From Methyloversatilis discipulorum (lineage in GTDB: Bacteria > Pseudomonadota > Gammaproteobacteria > Burkholderiales > Rhodocyclaceae), in assembly GCF_018780585.1 (NCBI RefSeq), contig NZ_JADMJL010000013.1, positions 1-64,000 on the forward strand: 64,000 bases of DNA, in the 5' to 3' direction. How positions within the stretch are numbered: the stretch's first letter is position 1; each line of letters starts with the position of its first letter. This document shows positions 36,512 through 46,676 of the stretch, piece after piece. The translations under genes and the position numbers were made by a program. Below the pieces are notes generated by a model. The model searched no databases and was not told the DNA's origin. It was given only the letters and a program-made list of their open reading frames with translations.

Positions 36512-37771
36512 ATGAGACGCACCCTTTACTCGCTAGTCTTACTGACCGCACTTCCTTTCATTCTGCTTCGCACTCTTTGGCGAGGCCTGTATGAACCAGG
36601 TTACCGTGAGGACATTCCAGGACGTTTTGGTGTAGGGCGGAAGCAGCTTTTTTTACCGACTCTCTGGCTCCACGCAGTGTCCGTTGGGGAAGTACGTGCC
36701 GCGGCTCCGCTCATCGCAACATTGCGTCACCACTGTCCTGATCATCGCATCCTGATCACCCAGATGACCGCCGCTGGACGCGCCACTGCCCATCAGTTGT
36801 ATGGCGATTTCGCCGACATCGCATGGCTACCGTGGGATCTGCCCTGGGCGCAGCGAGCGTTTCTTCGTCGATGGCGCCCGACACTGGGCATCGTGATCGA
36901 GACAGAAATCTGGCCGAATCTGTTACACGAAGCCCGCCGGCTGACAGTGCCGGTGGTGTTGGTCAATGCGCGGCTGTCGGCCCGCTCTGCAGCTCGCTAC
37001 ACTCGGGCTGGCGAGCTTACTCGCGAAGTGCTGGCTGACTTCTCCGCCATCATCGCGCAAACCGACGCCGACGCGGCTAGATTTGCGTCTGTTGGTGCGC
37101 TATCCGTGGCGGTTGCGGGTAATCTCAAGTTTGACATCAACCCGCCAGCCGGACAGGTCGACCAGGGGCGCCACTGGCACGCTGCATTGGACAAGCGACG
37201 CGTTCTCCTGCTGGCAAGCACCCGCGACAGCGAGGAAGCATTGCTGCTCGACGCACTGCTGCCGCACTTGCCCACCGACGTGCTCATTGCGCTGGTGCCC
37301 CGTCACCCTCAACGCTTCGACGAAGTGGCAACGCTCGTTACGGCACGCGGACTAAGCCTTTGCCGGCGCAGCTCTGGCGCACTGCCGGCCGCCGACACGC
37401 GTGTCTGGCTTGGCGATGCAATGGGTGAGATGTTCGCCTGGTACGCGCTGGCCGACCTGGCGCTGATCGGCGGCAGCTGGCTGCCCCTGGGCGGACAGAA
37501 CCTGATTGAGGCCTGCGCCGTCGGCTGTCCGGTGCTGATCGGCCCTCACACCTTCAACTTCGCGCAAGCCACCGAAGATGCGATCGCTGCTGGCGCCGCT
37601 GTGCGGGTCGACGACGTACACAGTGCGGCCCGCGAGGCAGGCCGTCTGCTGGCGGAGCCGGCAACGCTCAAGGCGATGGGCGAAGCGGGCCGGGCCTTCG
37701 CACAAGCCCATCGCGGCGCCACCGCGCGCACGATGGCGTTGATCGAGCCGCTGCTACCCGACGCTACCTGA
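36512..37771 (+). CDS. waaA: 3-deoxy-D-manno-octulosonic acid (Kdo) transferase WaaA
   Basis: 419 aa, normal for WaaA/KdtA. An N-terminal membrane anchor is followed by a GT-B glycosyltransferase: WLHAVSVGEVRAA with the catalytic Glu, ETEIWPNLL, GNLKFD, and ALIGGSWLPLGGQNLIEACAVGCPVLIGPHTFNF. It adds Kdo to lipid IVA at the inner leaflet. The first half (about 36512-37400) uses visibly more A/T than surrounding genes. The stop overlaps the convergent TIGR03790 gene by 8 bp. Confidence 0.96.
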   Translation: MRRTLYSLVLLTALPFILLRTLWRGLYEPGYREDIPGRFGVGRKQLFLPTLWLHAVSVGEVRAAAPLIATLRHHCPDHRILITQMTAAGRATAHQLYGDFADIAWLPWDLPWAQRAFLRRWRPTLGIVIETEIWPNLLHEARRLTVPVVLVNARLSARSAARYTRAGELTREVLADFSAIIAQTDADAARFASVGALSVAVAGNLKFDINPPAGQVDQGRHWHAALDKRRVLLLASTRDSEEALLLDALLPHLPTDVLIALVPRHPQRFDEVATLVTARGLSLCRRSSGALPAADTRVWLGDAMGEMFAWYALADLALIGGSWLPLGGQNLIEACAVGCPVLIGPHTFNFAQATEDAIAAGAAVRVDDVHSAAREAGRLLAEPATLKAMGEAGRAFAQAHRGATARTMALIEPLLPDAT

Positions 37772-38966
37772 CCCTCACCGCCCCCGCCTCCACCTTCAGT
37801 CGCTGTCGTCCATGTCCGGCGGGAATCTGCACGGTGCCGGCCAGGCGATACGGCCCGACCACGCTCGGTGCCACTTCGACCACGGCGCGGCGCCCGGCGG
37901 CCGAGTGGCTTTCCAGCCACCAGCCCTTGTCGTCGCGCGTCGTGCGCATGCCGAAGGGCCGCGCCAGCGGCTCGCCGACGAACACGCCTTCGCCGGGCCA
38001 GGCCACGCTTTTCCAGTAGGCCTCGATCAGCGTTTCGCCCTCGGCGTAGTAGGTCATCAGGATGCCCGGGTGCGGAAACTTGCCGAGGTGGTTGCACGGC
38101 TCGACCACCGTGCCGTAGCTGCCCGTGGCGCCGGCCCGCAACCATTCGAGGGCGCTCATCTGCGTCCGGTTACCGGTCAGCTGGCCGCCGAAGGAGGTCA
38201 GATGATCGGCCGGCGCGCCGGGCAGGAAGGTGAGCGTGTCGATCGCCGGCACCCTGACCGCACCGGTGAAATAGCCGATCACGTCGCGCCGCCCGCCCGC
38301 CTCGGCTGCAGTCGGTGTCTCGAAATGCAGGCCGCGCACCTGCTGCACGATTTCGTCGAACATGCCGGCGCGCACATTGCGCGCGGAATCCTCGGTGCGC
38401 ACCAGATAGACGCTGCCTTTCGGATAGCTGTAGTCCGAGGCGATGCCGCGGTCGATCAGCTGACGCACCTGCTCGACCGATTCGCCGGCCAGCAGCATGG
38501 CCGGCCGTGGCATCGGCATGTCCTCGCTCATGGCGCGACCGCCATTGAACATCCGACTGGTCTGCGTCGGCCCGCAGCTGTCGGAGCAGAAGCGTTCGTC
38601 GTAGCCGAAGGCGAAGGCCGAGGTGATGCTCATGCAACCGGCGCGCCACGGCTTGGTCCACGCCAGCGCGAACGCCTGGATGCCGGACGGCAGCTTCTGC
38701 TCGACTTCCGCCTGCAGCGCCTCGAACTCGGCGCGTGTCAGTGCCGCGCGGTCGTGCGGCAGCCGCACCTCGATCAGGTTCGCCTCCGGTATGCCGCGTC
38801 GGATGCGGTAATAGGTGCCGGCATCGACGCTGGCCGGATCGGACACATTGACGATGACCGCCAGCTCGCCCGGGCCCAGCGCTCGCGCGACTTCGGCGAG
38901 CGGAAGCAGCAGGGCGAGCAGCAGGGCGAGCAGCAGGCAGCGAAGAAAGACAGTGAGTTTCGGCAT
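37764..38966 (-). CDS. TIGR03790-family secreted protein
   Basis: 400 aa from the ATG at 38966 (an ATG at 38984 is possible). Signal peptide with a long leucine run, then VIVNVSDPASVDAGTYYRIRRGIPEANLIEVRLP, the conserved opening of the TIGR03790 family. Later family-like parts include LTSFGGQLTG and a MSALEWLRAGATGSYGTV segment. Function is unknown; members occur in organisms with surface or sorting systems. It is monocistronic, convergent with waaA. Confidence 0.85.
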   Translation of the reverse strand: MPKLTVFLRCLLLALLLALLLPLAEVARALGPGELAVIVNVSDPASVDAGTYYRIRRGIPEANLIEVRLPHDRAALTRAEFEALQAEVEQKLPSGIQAFALAWTKPWRAGCMSITSAFAFGYDERFCSDSCGPTQTSRMFNGGRAMSEDMPMPRPAMLLAGESVEQVRQLIDRGIASDYSYPKGSVYLVRTEDSARNVRAGMFDEIVQQVRGLHFETPTAAEAGGRRDVIGYFTGAVRVPAIDTLTFLPGAPADHLTSFGGQLTGNRTQMSALEWLRAGATGSYGTVVEPCNHLGKFPHPGILMTYYAEGETLIEAYWKSVAWPGEGVFVGEPLARPFGMRTTRDDKGWWLESHSAAGRRAVVEVAPSVVGPYRLAGTVQIPAGHGRQRLKVEAGAVRVR

Positions 38967-39110
38967 GTGGCGTCCGGAGCGCATTTCGATCAGGCCGACA
39001 GTCTATATAGGCAAGCGCCTGCGAGACACCTGTCCGCGCGCGGGCATGGCACCATCCGGGCGCAGATCCAGCCCTGCGCCCACGACACTATCCAACGGAG
39101 GTTCACTCGA

Positions 39111-40121
39111 ATGCGTTATCAAGCCTATCGTGAGCAGTGCAATGCGGACAGCCTGACGATGATCGACGCTGAAGTCCCGCGCCCCGGTCCGGGTCAGGTA
39201 CTGGTCAAGATGCGCGCAGCGTCGCTGAACTATCGCGATCTGTTCATCCTGCAGGGCCTGTATCCCGGCGTCGACTCGAAGGATCTGATCCCGCTGTCCG
39301 ACGGCGCTGGCGAGGTGGTCGAGATCGGCGCTGGCGTCGATCGTTTTGCCGCTGGCGACCACGTGATCGGCACCTTCTTCGAAACATGGATCGCTGGCCG
39401 GCTGCAGCCGGCGTATTTCGGCAAAACCCTGGGCGGCACCGCACCTGGCGTGCTTGCCGAATACCGCCTGTTCCCGCAGGAATCGCTGGTCGCCAAACCG
39501 GCGCACCTGAGCTTCGAGGAAGCGGCGACCCTGCCCTGCGCCGCGCTGACCGCGTGGAACGCGCTGTTCGAAGGCCCGGCCCCGCTGCGTGCCGGCGAAC
39601 GCGTGCTGGTGCTCGGCACCGGCGGCGTGTCGATGTTCGCGCTGCAACTGGCGAAGGCGGCCGGCGCCGAGGTGATCGCGACCTCGTCGAGCGACGCCAA
39701 GCTGGAAAAGGCAAAGTCGCTGGGCGCGACCACGCTGATCAATTACCGCAGCCACCCGGAGTGGGATCAGGAAGTGCGCACCGCCACCGGCGGCGCAGGC
39801 GTGAATCACGTGGTCGAGGTCGGTGGCCCGGGCACGCTGCAGCGCTCGATCGCATCGCTGGGCCAGAACGGCCAGGCGCACCTGATCGGCGTGCTGACCG
39901 GCGGCGAAATCAACCCGCTGCCGCTGCTGTTCACCACCTCGACCGTGCGCGGCGTGTTCGTCGGCTCGCGCGAAATGTTCGAATCGATGAATGCGGTGAT
40001 TTCGCTGCACAAGATCCACCCGGTCATCGATCGCGTGTTCGGCTTCGACGAGGCACGCGCAGCACTCGCACACCAGCAGAGCCAGGCCCACGTCGGCAAG
40101 GTGGTGGTGAGTATTGGCTGA
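39111..40121 (+). CDS. Zinc-independent MDR-family NAD(P)-dependent alcohol dehydrogenase/quinone oxidoreductase
   Basis: 336 aa from the ATG at 39111 with an ACGGAGG site. Medium-chain dehydrogenase fold: GroES-like domain (KMRAASLNYRDLFILQG) lacking the catalytic zinc Cys, and a Rossmann domain with VLVLGTGGVSMFALQLAKAAGAEVIATS. AATLPCAALTAWNALF is typical of the branch. Probably reduces quinones or enones with NADPH. It is monocistronic. Specific substrate unknown. Confidence 0.92.
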   Translation: MRYQAYREQCNADSLTMIDAEVPRPGPGQVLVKMRAASLNYRDLFILQGLYPGVDSKDLIPLSDGAGEVVEIGAGVDRFAAGDHVIGTFFETWIAGRLQPAYFGKTLGGTAPGVLAEYRLFPQESLVAKPAHLSFEEAATLPCAALTAWNALFEGPAPLRAGERVLVLGTGGVSMFALQLAKAAGAEVIATSSSDAKLEKAKSLGATTLINYRSHPEWDQEVRTATGGAGVNHVVEVGGPGTLQRSIASLGQNGQAHLIGVLTGGEINPLPLLFTTSTVRGVFVGSREMFESMNAVISLHKIHPVIDRVFGFDEARAALAHQQSQAHVGKVVVSIG

Positions 40122-40168
40122 GGGTAGAGGGGCTAGGGGCTAGCTGCGTCCAGTCTCCCCAGCCCCTC

Positions 40169-41044
<876 letters not shown>

Positions 41045-41081
41045 GCTCGCCCCCTCCTCGCAGACGCACATGATAGGCGGA

Positions 41082-43970
41082 TCAGGTGGTGGCGGTATCC
41101 ATCACCGGTAGCCACAGCGTGACCGTGGTGCCCGCGCCGGGCGCACTGACGATTTCGATCTCGCCGCCGTGCAGATCCATGATCTCCTTGACCAGCGACA
41201 TGCCCAGACCGGTACCCGGAATGTTGCCCGAGGGGTCGGCGCGATAGAAGCGCTCGAAGATGCGCGCCTGCTGCTCGGGCGTCATGCCGATACCCTGGTC
41301 GCTCACGTGAATGCCGGCCATCAGGCGCGAGTTACGCGTCACCTCGGTCACCGACAACCTGACCTCGCCGCCGTCCGGCGAGTACTTGAAGGCGTTGGTG
41401 ATGATGTTGCTCAGCGCGCGCACCATCTTCTCGTGGTCGACGCGGATGCGCGGCATCGACTGCGGCATGTCCAGCGACACGCGATGCGTGTCGCCGGGCA
41501 TCGTCAGACCTTCCAGCGTCGCGTTGATGAGCATCTTGACCGGCAGGTCCTCGTAGCGGAAATCCTGTCCGGCACGCGCTTCGATGCGGGCAAGGTCAAG
41601 CAGGTCGTTGATCAGGTTCACCAGCACGCGCGACTGCCGGTGGATGATGCCGTGCATGCGCCGGCGCGCCGTCTCGTCGTACTCGCGGTTCAGCAGCAGT
41701 TCGGCGAAACCGAAGATAGACGACAGCGGCGTGCGCAGTTCGTGCGCCGCCGTGCTGAGGAACTCGCTCTTCATCCGGTCGACTTCGAACTGCTGGGTAA
41801 TGTCGCGGAAGTAGAGCACCGTTTCCGACCGCCCCTGCGGTGCCACGCGCGCACTGCGCTCGAGCACGCGGCGCTCCGGGCGCAGCAGCCACAGCCGCTG
41901 CGCCGCCTCGCTCGACCCGTCGAGCGCGAACTCCGGCCAGGGCTGCGCCGGGTCCGACAGCCCGGCCATGCGCCGGTCGAAGGTCTGCGCGTCCAGCCCC
42001 AGCAATTCGCTCTGCGCCAGATGCGTCATGCGCACGAAAGCCGGGTTCACATTGGTCAGGATGCCGTCCGCATCGAAGGTGACGAAGCCGTCGGGCGACA
42101 GCGCGAACACCGTGTGCAGGCGATTGGTCCGGCGGATCAGCTTCTGCTCGAATTCGACCCGCTCGGTGATGTCGTCGAACACATCGACGTAGTGCGTCAC
42201 CTGTCCATCGTTGTCGCGTACCGGTGACGAAGACAGCGCCACCCACATCGTGCGCCCGTCGGCCCGCCGCACTTCTGCCGTCGTGCTGAAGGGCTTGCCA
42301 TGGGCAACGGCCCAACGCATCTCGTCGCCGACGCGGTCGTCCGACGCACCGTCGGCGGCATACGAGAAAGGACGCCCGATGAGCGCCTGCGCACTGCGCC
42401 CGGTCAGTCGCTCGAAAGCTGCATTCACATAGACCACGGGCAGGCCGGCGCGCTGCACGTCGCGAATGAGCACCGCCTCGCTCGACGACTCGAGTGCCCG
42501 GTCGTGCAGGCGCATGCGCGTCTGCGCGGCAACCTGCTCGCTCACGTCGCGCAGCAGCAGCGTGTGAACCACGCGCCCGTCATGCATGAACCCGCTGGCC
42601 GAGACGGTCACCGGGAACTGCCGTACGCCGCCGCGCAAGCCGGTGCAGTCCTCGTGCCGCGCCAGGCGGGCGCCGGATTGCGCATCGTGCAGCCGCGCGG
42701 CGAACCACGCGGCGTCGAACTGCGGCAGCAGACGCGACAGCGGCAGGCCGATCACCTCGTCCGGACGGCGGTCGAACATGTCGGCAGCCGAGCGGTTCAT
42801 GGTCAGCACCATGCCGCTCTCGTCGGTCGTGACGATGCCGTCGGCAGCCGTGTCGAGCACCGCCGACAGCCGCGTTTCGCTGAGTGCCAGTTCGCGCGTC
42901 GTTGCCCGCGCATTGCGGTGCGCCCGGGCGGTCTCGGCCAGCAGTCGCAGCAGATGGAAAAGTACCGCGCTCAGCGCGATACCCATCAGCGGCACCAGCC
43001 ACAGCACCAGATGGTCGGAGCCGAATCCGGCGGGCGCGCAGGTACGCACCGTCCAGACGTGCCCGGCGACCTCGATCTCGCGCACATCCTCCAGGCCGGA
43101 CAGCTTCTGACCGGCGCCGGCATTGCTGTAGAGCAGCGTCTCCTTGTCCACGCCCCGACCATCGTGAATGGCGACCACGACATGGTCGGCATAGCCGCGC
43201 AGCGCGCTGCCGAACAGATCGTGCGCGCGATAGGGGCTGTAGGCGTAGCCGATCAGCGCGCGCCGGCGCGCCTCGACGGTATCGACTGCGGCGCCGCGCG
43301 CATACACCGGGTAGTACAGCAGGAAGCCCGGCTGTACGCCTTCCTTGCCCTCCTGCACCAGAACGACGCGCCCCGAGAGCGCGGCGTCACCGCTGTCGCG
43401 CGCGCGGCTCATCGCCGCCGACCGTATCGGCTCCGAATTCATGTCGAAGCCGATCGCCCTGCGGTTGCGCTCGTTCAACGGGGCGAGGAAGAGGATGCTG
43501 TGATACTCGGCGCGCGGCGTGTCTGGCTTGATCGCGTAATCGGGCATCTGCCGGCGGATCGCCGCCTCGTGTGCCGCCTTGTCGGCCGCCGGCAAACGCA
43601 CCGACAGACCGACGCCGAGGATGCCCGGAAAGTTGCGCTCCAGATTGAGCTCGTTCACATAGTCGCGCCACTCGTCGCGCGTGACCTCGCGGCTTGCGCG
43701 GACGAGACCGGCCGCACCGCGCAGGATTTCCTCATGCGCGACCATGCGCCGGCGCAACTGGGCAACCACTTTGTCGACTTCGCTTTCGAAGCGCTGCGCG
43801 GTGGCGGCGTTCAAGCGGTCCCAAAGCAGCGTACTCACCGCCGCAGTCACCAGCAGGCCGAGCGACAGCGACAGCCAGGCCAGCCAGTCGGGAATGTTCA
43901 GCCGGTGGCGCAGGCTGGCGTCGGTCGATGCCATCGTCGCGCTCCGGGCCTGCGGCCCGTCAGCCATCAT
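41082..43970 (-). CDS. Membrane sensor histidine kinase with CHASE and multiple PAS domains
   Basis: 962 aa. TM helix about 30-50, an extracytoplasmic CHASE domain (about 75-300, including a VRLPAADKAAHE segment), TM helix about 325-345, then three PAS domains (about 365-485, 490-615 and 620-735), HisKA with the phosphoacceptor His in TAAHELRTPLSS near residue 742, and HATPase_c with NIITNAFKYSPDGG and DQGIGM/GTGLGMSLV boxes. It senses a small ligand in the periplasm plus intracellular cues through PAS. Its ATG overlaps the stop of the response regulator gene, its evident partner. Ligand unknown. Confidence 0.94.
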   Translation of the reverse strand: MMADGPQARSATMASTDASLRHRLNIPDWLAWLSLSLGLLVTAAVSTLLWDRLNAATAQRFESEVDKVVAQLRRRMVAHEEILRGAAGLVRASREVTRDEWRDYVNELNLERNFPGILGVGLSVRLPAADKAAHEAAIRRQMPDYAIKPDTPRAEYHSILFLAPLNERNRRAIGFDMNSEPIRSAAMSRARDSGDAALSGRVVLVQEGKEGVQPGFLLYYPVYARGAAVDTVEARRRALIGYAYSPYRAHDLFGSALRGYADHVVVAIHDGRGVDKETLLYSNAGAGQKLSGLEDVREIEVAGHVWTVRTCAPAGFGSDHLVLWLVPLMGIALSAVLFHLLRLLAETARAHRNARATTRELALSETRLSAVLDTAADGIVTTDESGMVLTMNRSAADMFDRRPDEVIGLPLSRLLPQFDAAWFAARLHDAQSGARLARHEDCTGLRGGVRQFPVTVSASGFMHDGRVVHTLLLRDVSEQVAAQTRMRLHDRALESSSEAVLIRDVQRAGLPVVYVNAAFERLTGRSAQALIGRPFSYAADGASDDRVGDEMRWAVAHGKPFSTTAEVRRADGRTMWVALSSSPVRDNDGQVTHYVDVFDDITERVEFEQKLIRRTNRLHTVFALSPDGFVTFDADGILTNVNPAFVRMTHLAQSELLGLDAQTFDRRMAGLSDPAQPWPEFALDGSSEAAQRLWLLRPERRVLERSARVAPQGRSETVLYFRDITQQFEVDRMKSEFLSTAAHELRTPLSSIFGFAELLLNREYDETARRRMHGIIHRQSRVLVNLINDLLDLARIEARAGQDFRYEDLPVKMLINATLEGLTMPGDTHRVSLDMPQSMPRIRVDHEKMVRALSNIITNAFKYSPDGGEVRLSVTEVTRNSRLMAGIHVSDQGIGMTPEQQARIFERFYRADPSGNIPGTGLGMSLVKEIMDLHGGEIEIVSAPGAGTTVTLWLPVMDTATT

Positions 43971-44350
43971 CGCGCCGACGAGCCTCCGAGCAGGGCGGCG
44001 ATCCGGTCGAGCAGTTCCATCGGGCTGAAAGGCTTGGTGAGATAGGAGTCAGCCCCCGCCTCACGGCCTGCCTCGATGTCCCGCTGCTGGCCGCGGGCGG
44101 TCAGCAGGATGACCGGCACCTGCGCCGTCGCCGGCTGCGCACGCAGACGCCGGCACATTTCCAGCCCGTCCATCGAGCCCGGCATCATCACGTCGAGCAG
44201 CACCAGATCAGGCGTGTGCTGCTGGATCTTGCTCCAGCCGATATCGGCGTTCTCGGCCTCGCTCAGTTCGAAGTCGCCGAACTCCAGGGTCATGCGGATG
44301 AGCTGACGGATTTCGGGCTGATCCTCGATCACCGCGATGCGGGCGCCCAT
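43967..44350 (-). CDS. Single-domain response regulator
   Basis: 127 aa from the ATG at 44350. A receiver domain only: acidic pocket VIEDQ near residue 8, phospho-Asp in LVLLDVMMPGSMDGLEM near residue 54, then VILLTAR and a conserved SYLTKPFSP Lys. No output domain, so it probably passes phosphate onward or acts by protein contact, as CheY-type regulators do. The stop overlaps the ATG of the CHASE/PAS kinase (ATGA, 43967-43970). Confidence 0.95.
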   Translation of the reverse strand: MGARIAVIEDQPEIRQLIRMTLEFGDFELSEAENADIGWSKIQQHTPDLVLLDVMMPGSMDGLEMCRRLRAQPATAQVPVILLTARGQQRDIEAGREAGADSYLTKPFSPMELLDRIAALLGGSSAR

Positions 44351-44472
44351 GTCAGTGCGCCCCCAATGCGCTGGCAGGGGTGGCAATGCAGACAGGGGAT
44401 GCGTTCATCGCAAGCTCGCGGGAAAGGAATCCGGACAGCTTAACGACGTGAACACGAGTTTGCTTGAGTGGT

Positions 44473-44491
44473 GTGCGGGACCGGCCCGCAC
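44473..44491 (-). terminator. Terminator-like hairpin after pccA
   Basis: GTGCGGG and CCCGCAC form a perfect 7-bp stem with a 5-nt loop, 7 bp past the pccA stop, at the end of the propionyl-CoA operon. No T-tract follows. The rest of the 148-bp gap before the response regulator shows nothing further. Confidence 0.5.
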
Positions 44492-44498
44492 CTCGCGC

Positions 44499-46490
44499 TC
44501 AACCCGCCGCGAACACCAGGATGACCTGATCGACGGCCAGGCTCTCGCCCGCTGCGGCCGACACCTTCTCGACCACGCCGTCGCGCTCGGCACGCAGGAT
44601 GTTCTCCATCTTCATCGCCTCGATCACCGCCAGCCGCTCGCCAGCCTTGACCGCCTGTCCCGGCTTGACCGCGACTTCGCGCAGCAGACCGGGCATCGGT
44701 GACAGCAGGAAGCGCGACATGTCGGGTACGGCCTTCACCGGCATGCGAGCAAGCAGTTCGGCCGCGCGCTGGCTCATCACCTCGGCGTCGACGCGCACGC
44801 CGCGATGCTGCAGCCGGTAGCGCAGGCCGATGCGCTCGACCTGCACCGCGAAGGGCTTGCCGTCCAGTTCGCCGCGGTAGACCGGGTCCGATACCTTCCA
44901 GTCGGCCACCAGACGATGCGGCTTGCCGTCGATGCTGACCACGTGGTCGTCGCCGTCGACATCCAGCTGTACGAAGTGGGCGACGCCGCGCAGGCGCACC
45001 ACCGCTTCCGGCTTGATGCGGAACTCGTGGCCCGGCATCTGGCCGACGATGCGCGAGGCGCGCTCGTTGTATCGCTGGTGCACGCTGGCCGCCACCGCCA
45101 GAAGAAGCGGCTCGTCCTCGAAGGCCGCGGCGGACGGGTCGAAGCCCTGCGGATACTCCTCGGCGATGAAGGCCGTCGTGAAGCGGCCGGCGGCGAAACG
45201 CTCGTGTCCCAGCACCGACGACACGAAGGCGATGTTGTGGTTCGGTCCGCGGATGACGAAGGCGTCGAGCGCGTCGCGCAGGCGGGCGATGGCCTCCTCG
45301 CGCGTACGTCCGTGGCAGATGAGCTTGGCGATCATCGAGTCGTAGTGCATCGACACTTCGCCACCTTCATAGACACCGGTGTCGACGCGCACGGCATCGG
45401 TCTGCACCGGTGGCCGGTACTTCACCAGACGTCCGACCGAGGGCAGGAAGCCGCGCGCCGGATCTTCGGCACAGATGCGCGCTTCCATCGCCCAGCCATC
45501 CAGCTTCACGTCGGCCTGATCGAAAGTGAGCGGCTCGCCGGCGGCGACGCGGATCATCTGTTCGACCAGATCGAGTCCGGTGATCAGCTCGGTCACCGGG
45601 TGCTCGACCTGCAGCCGGGTATTCATTTCGAGGAAGTAGAAGGACTTGTCGCGGCCGACCACGAATTCGACCGTGCCGGCCGACTGGTACTGCACCGCCT
45701 TGGCCAGCTTCACCGCCTGTTCGCCCATCGCTCGCCGGGTGTCGGCGTCGATGAAGGGCGACGGCGCTTCCTCGATCACCTTCTGGTGGCGGCGCTGGAT
45801 CGAGCACTCGCGCTCGTTCAGGTACACCACCTTGCCGAACGCATCGCCCAGTACCTGGATTTCGATGTGGCGCGGCTCCTCGACGAATTTCTCGATGAAC
45901 ACGCGATCGTCGCCAAAGGCATTGCGCGCCTCATTGACGCAGGACGCGAAGCCCTCGTGCGCCTCGGCGTCGTTGAAGGCCACGCGCAGGCCCTTGCCGC
46001 CGCCGCCGGCACTGGCCTTGATCATCACCGGGTAGCCGATGCCGCGCGCGATCTCGACCGCGCGCTCCGGGCTTTCGATCGGATCGTTCCAGCCGGGAAT
46101 GGTGTTAACACCCGCTTCCTTGGCCAGCTTCTTCGACGCGATCTTGTCGCCCATGGCGGCGATGGCGTGCGTCTTCGGGCCGATGAACACGATGCCTTCG
46201 CGCTCCAGCGCATCGCAGAACGATTCGTTCTCCGACAGGAAGCCGTAGCCCGGGTGCACCGCCTGGGCGCCGGTCGCCTTGCAGGCAGCGATGATCTTGT
46301 CAGCCACCAGATAGGACTCACGCGCCGGCGCCGGGCCGATGCAGACGGCTTCGTCCGCCAGTTCGACGTGCAGCGCGTTGGCGTCCGCTTCGGAGTACAC
46401 CGCGACGGTGGCGATGCCCATGCGGCGCGCGGTGCGGATGACGCGGCAGGCGATCTCGCCGCGGTTTGCGATCAGGATCTTTTCAAACAT
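44499..46490 (-). CDS. pccA: Propionyl-CoA (acyl-CoA) carboxylase, biotin carboxylase/BCCP subunit
   Basis: 663 aa from the ATG at 46490. Biotin-carboxylase domain (FEKILIANRGEIACRVIRTA; ATP-grasp loop MIKASAGGGGKGLRV; FLEMNTRLQVEHPVTE), a BT linker domain, and a C-terminal biotinyl domain with EAMKM. It carboxylates biotin for transfer by PccB to propionyl-CoA, giving methylmalonyl-CoA. Neighbours meaB and mcm support propionyl rather than acetyl specificity. A duplicated copy of its own first codons and ribosome site lies upstream and creates an ORF that overlaps this start. Confidence 0.96.
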   Translation of the reverse strand: MFEKILIANRGEIACRVIRTARRMGIATVAVYSEADANALHVELADEAVCIGPAPARESYLVADKIIAACKATGAQAVHPGYGFLSENESFCDALEREGIVFIGPKTHAIAAMGDKIASKKLAKEAGVNTIPGWNDPIESPERAVEIARGIGYPVMIKASAGGGGKGLRVAFNDAEAHEGFASCVNEARNAFGDDRVFIEKFVEEPRHIEIQVLGDAFGKVVYLNERECSIQRRHQKVIEEAPSPFIDADTRRAMGEQAVKLAKAVQYQSAGTVEFVVGRDKSFYFLEMNTRLQVEHPVTELITGLDLVEQMIRVAAGEPLTFDQADVKLDGWAMEARICAEDPARGFLPSVGRLVKYRPPVQTDAVRVDTGVYEGGEVSMHYDSMIAKLICHGRTREEAIARLRDALDAFVIRGPNHNIAFVSSVLGHERFAAGRFTTAFIAEEYPQGFDPSAAAFEDEPLLLAVAASVHQRYNERASRIVGQMPGHEFRIKPEAVVRLRGVAHFVQLDVDGDDHVVSIDGKPHRLVADWKVSDPVYRGELDGKPFAVQVERIGLRYRLQHRGVRVDAEVMSQRAAELLARMPVKAVPDMSRFLLSPMPGLLREVAVKPGQAVKAGERLAVIEAMKMENILRAERDGVVEKVSAAAGESLAVDQVILVFAAG

Positions 46491-46624
46491 GGCGGGTCTC
46501 CGCTGCGAGGTCGCCCTCACACGCTGCGCGTGTGAAGCGGGGAGTGAGGTTCGCAGCGCGACCGCGCTGCGAGTCGCCGCGGTTCGCGATCAGGATTTTT
46601 TCAAACATGGCAGGTCTCCGCTGC
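46456..46624 (-). repeat. Partial duplication of the pccA start region around a palindromic spacer
   Basis: Two 51-bp direct repeats (46456-46506 and 46574-46624) differ at only three positions. Each spans a ribosome site, the ATG and the first about 11 codons of pccA. The 67-bp spacer (46507-46573) is made of two strong inverted repeats: TCACACGC/GCGTGTGA around 3 bp, and CGCAGCGCG/CGCGCTGCG around 2 bp. Confidence 0.9.
46483..46608 (-). CDS. Short upstream ORF from the duplicated pccA start, overlapping pccA
   Basis: 41 codons from the ATG at 46608, with its own GGAGA ribosome site. The first 11 residues (MFEKILIANRG) are those of PccA; the rest is encoded by the palindromic spacer and the second ribosome site. 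Its TGA lies inside ATGTTTGA at the real pccA start, so terminating ribosomes would be placed on the pccA start codon. It may be translated as a leader that couples or tunes pccA expression, or be neutral debris. No function is claimed. Confidence 0.4.
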   Translation of the reverse strand: MFEKILIANRGDSQRGRAANLTPRFTRAACEGDLAAETRHV

Positions 46625-46676
46625 AACTTGTGCGACCAACATTCTCATCATCATGTTCAACCTTCCTTCCGCACCA

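Noticed and set aside
36190-36522. 110-codon minus-strand frame in the gap before waaA
   Set aside because: No ribosome site, no recognisable domain, and composition unlike the coding genes.
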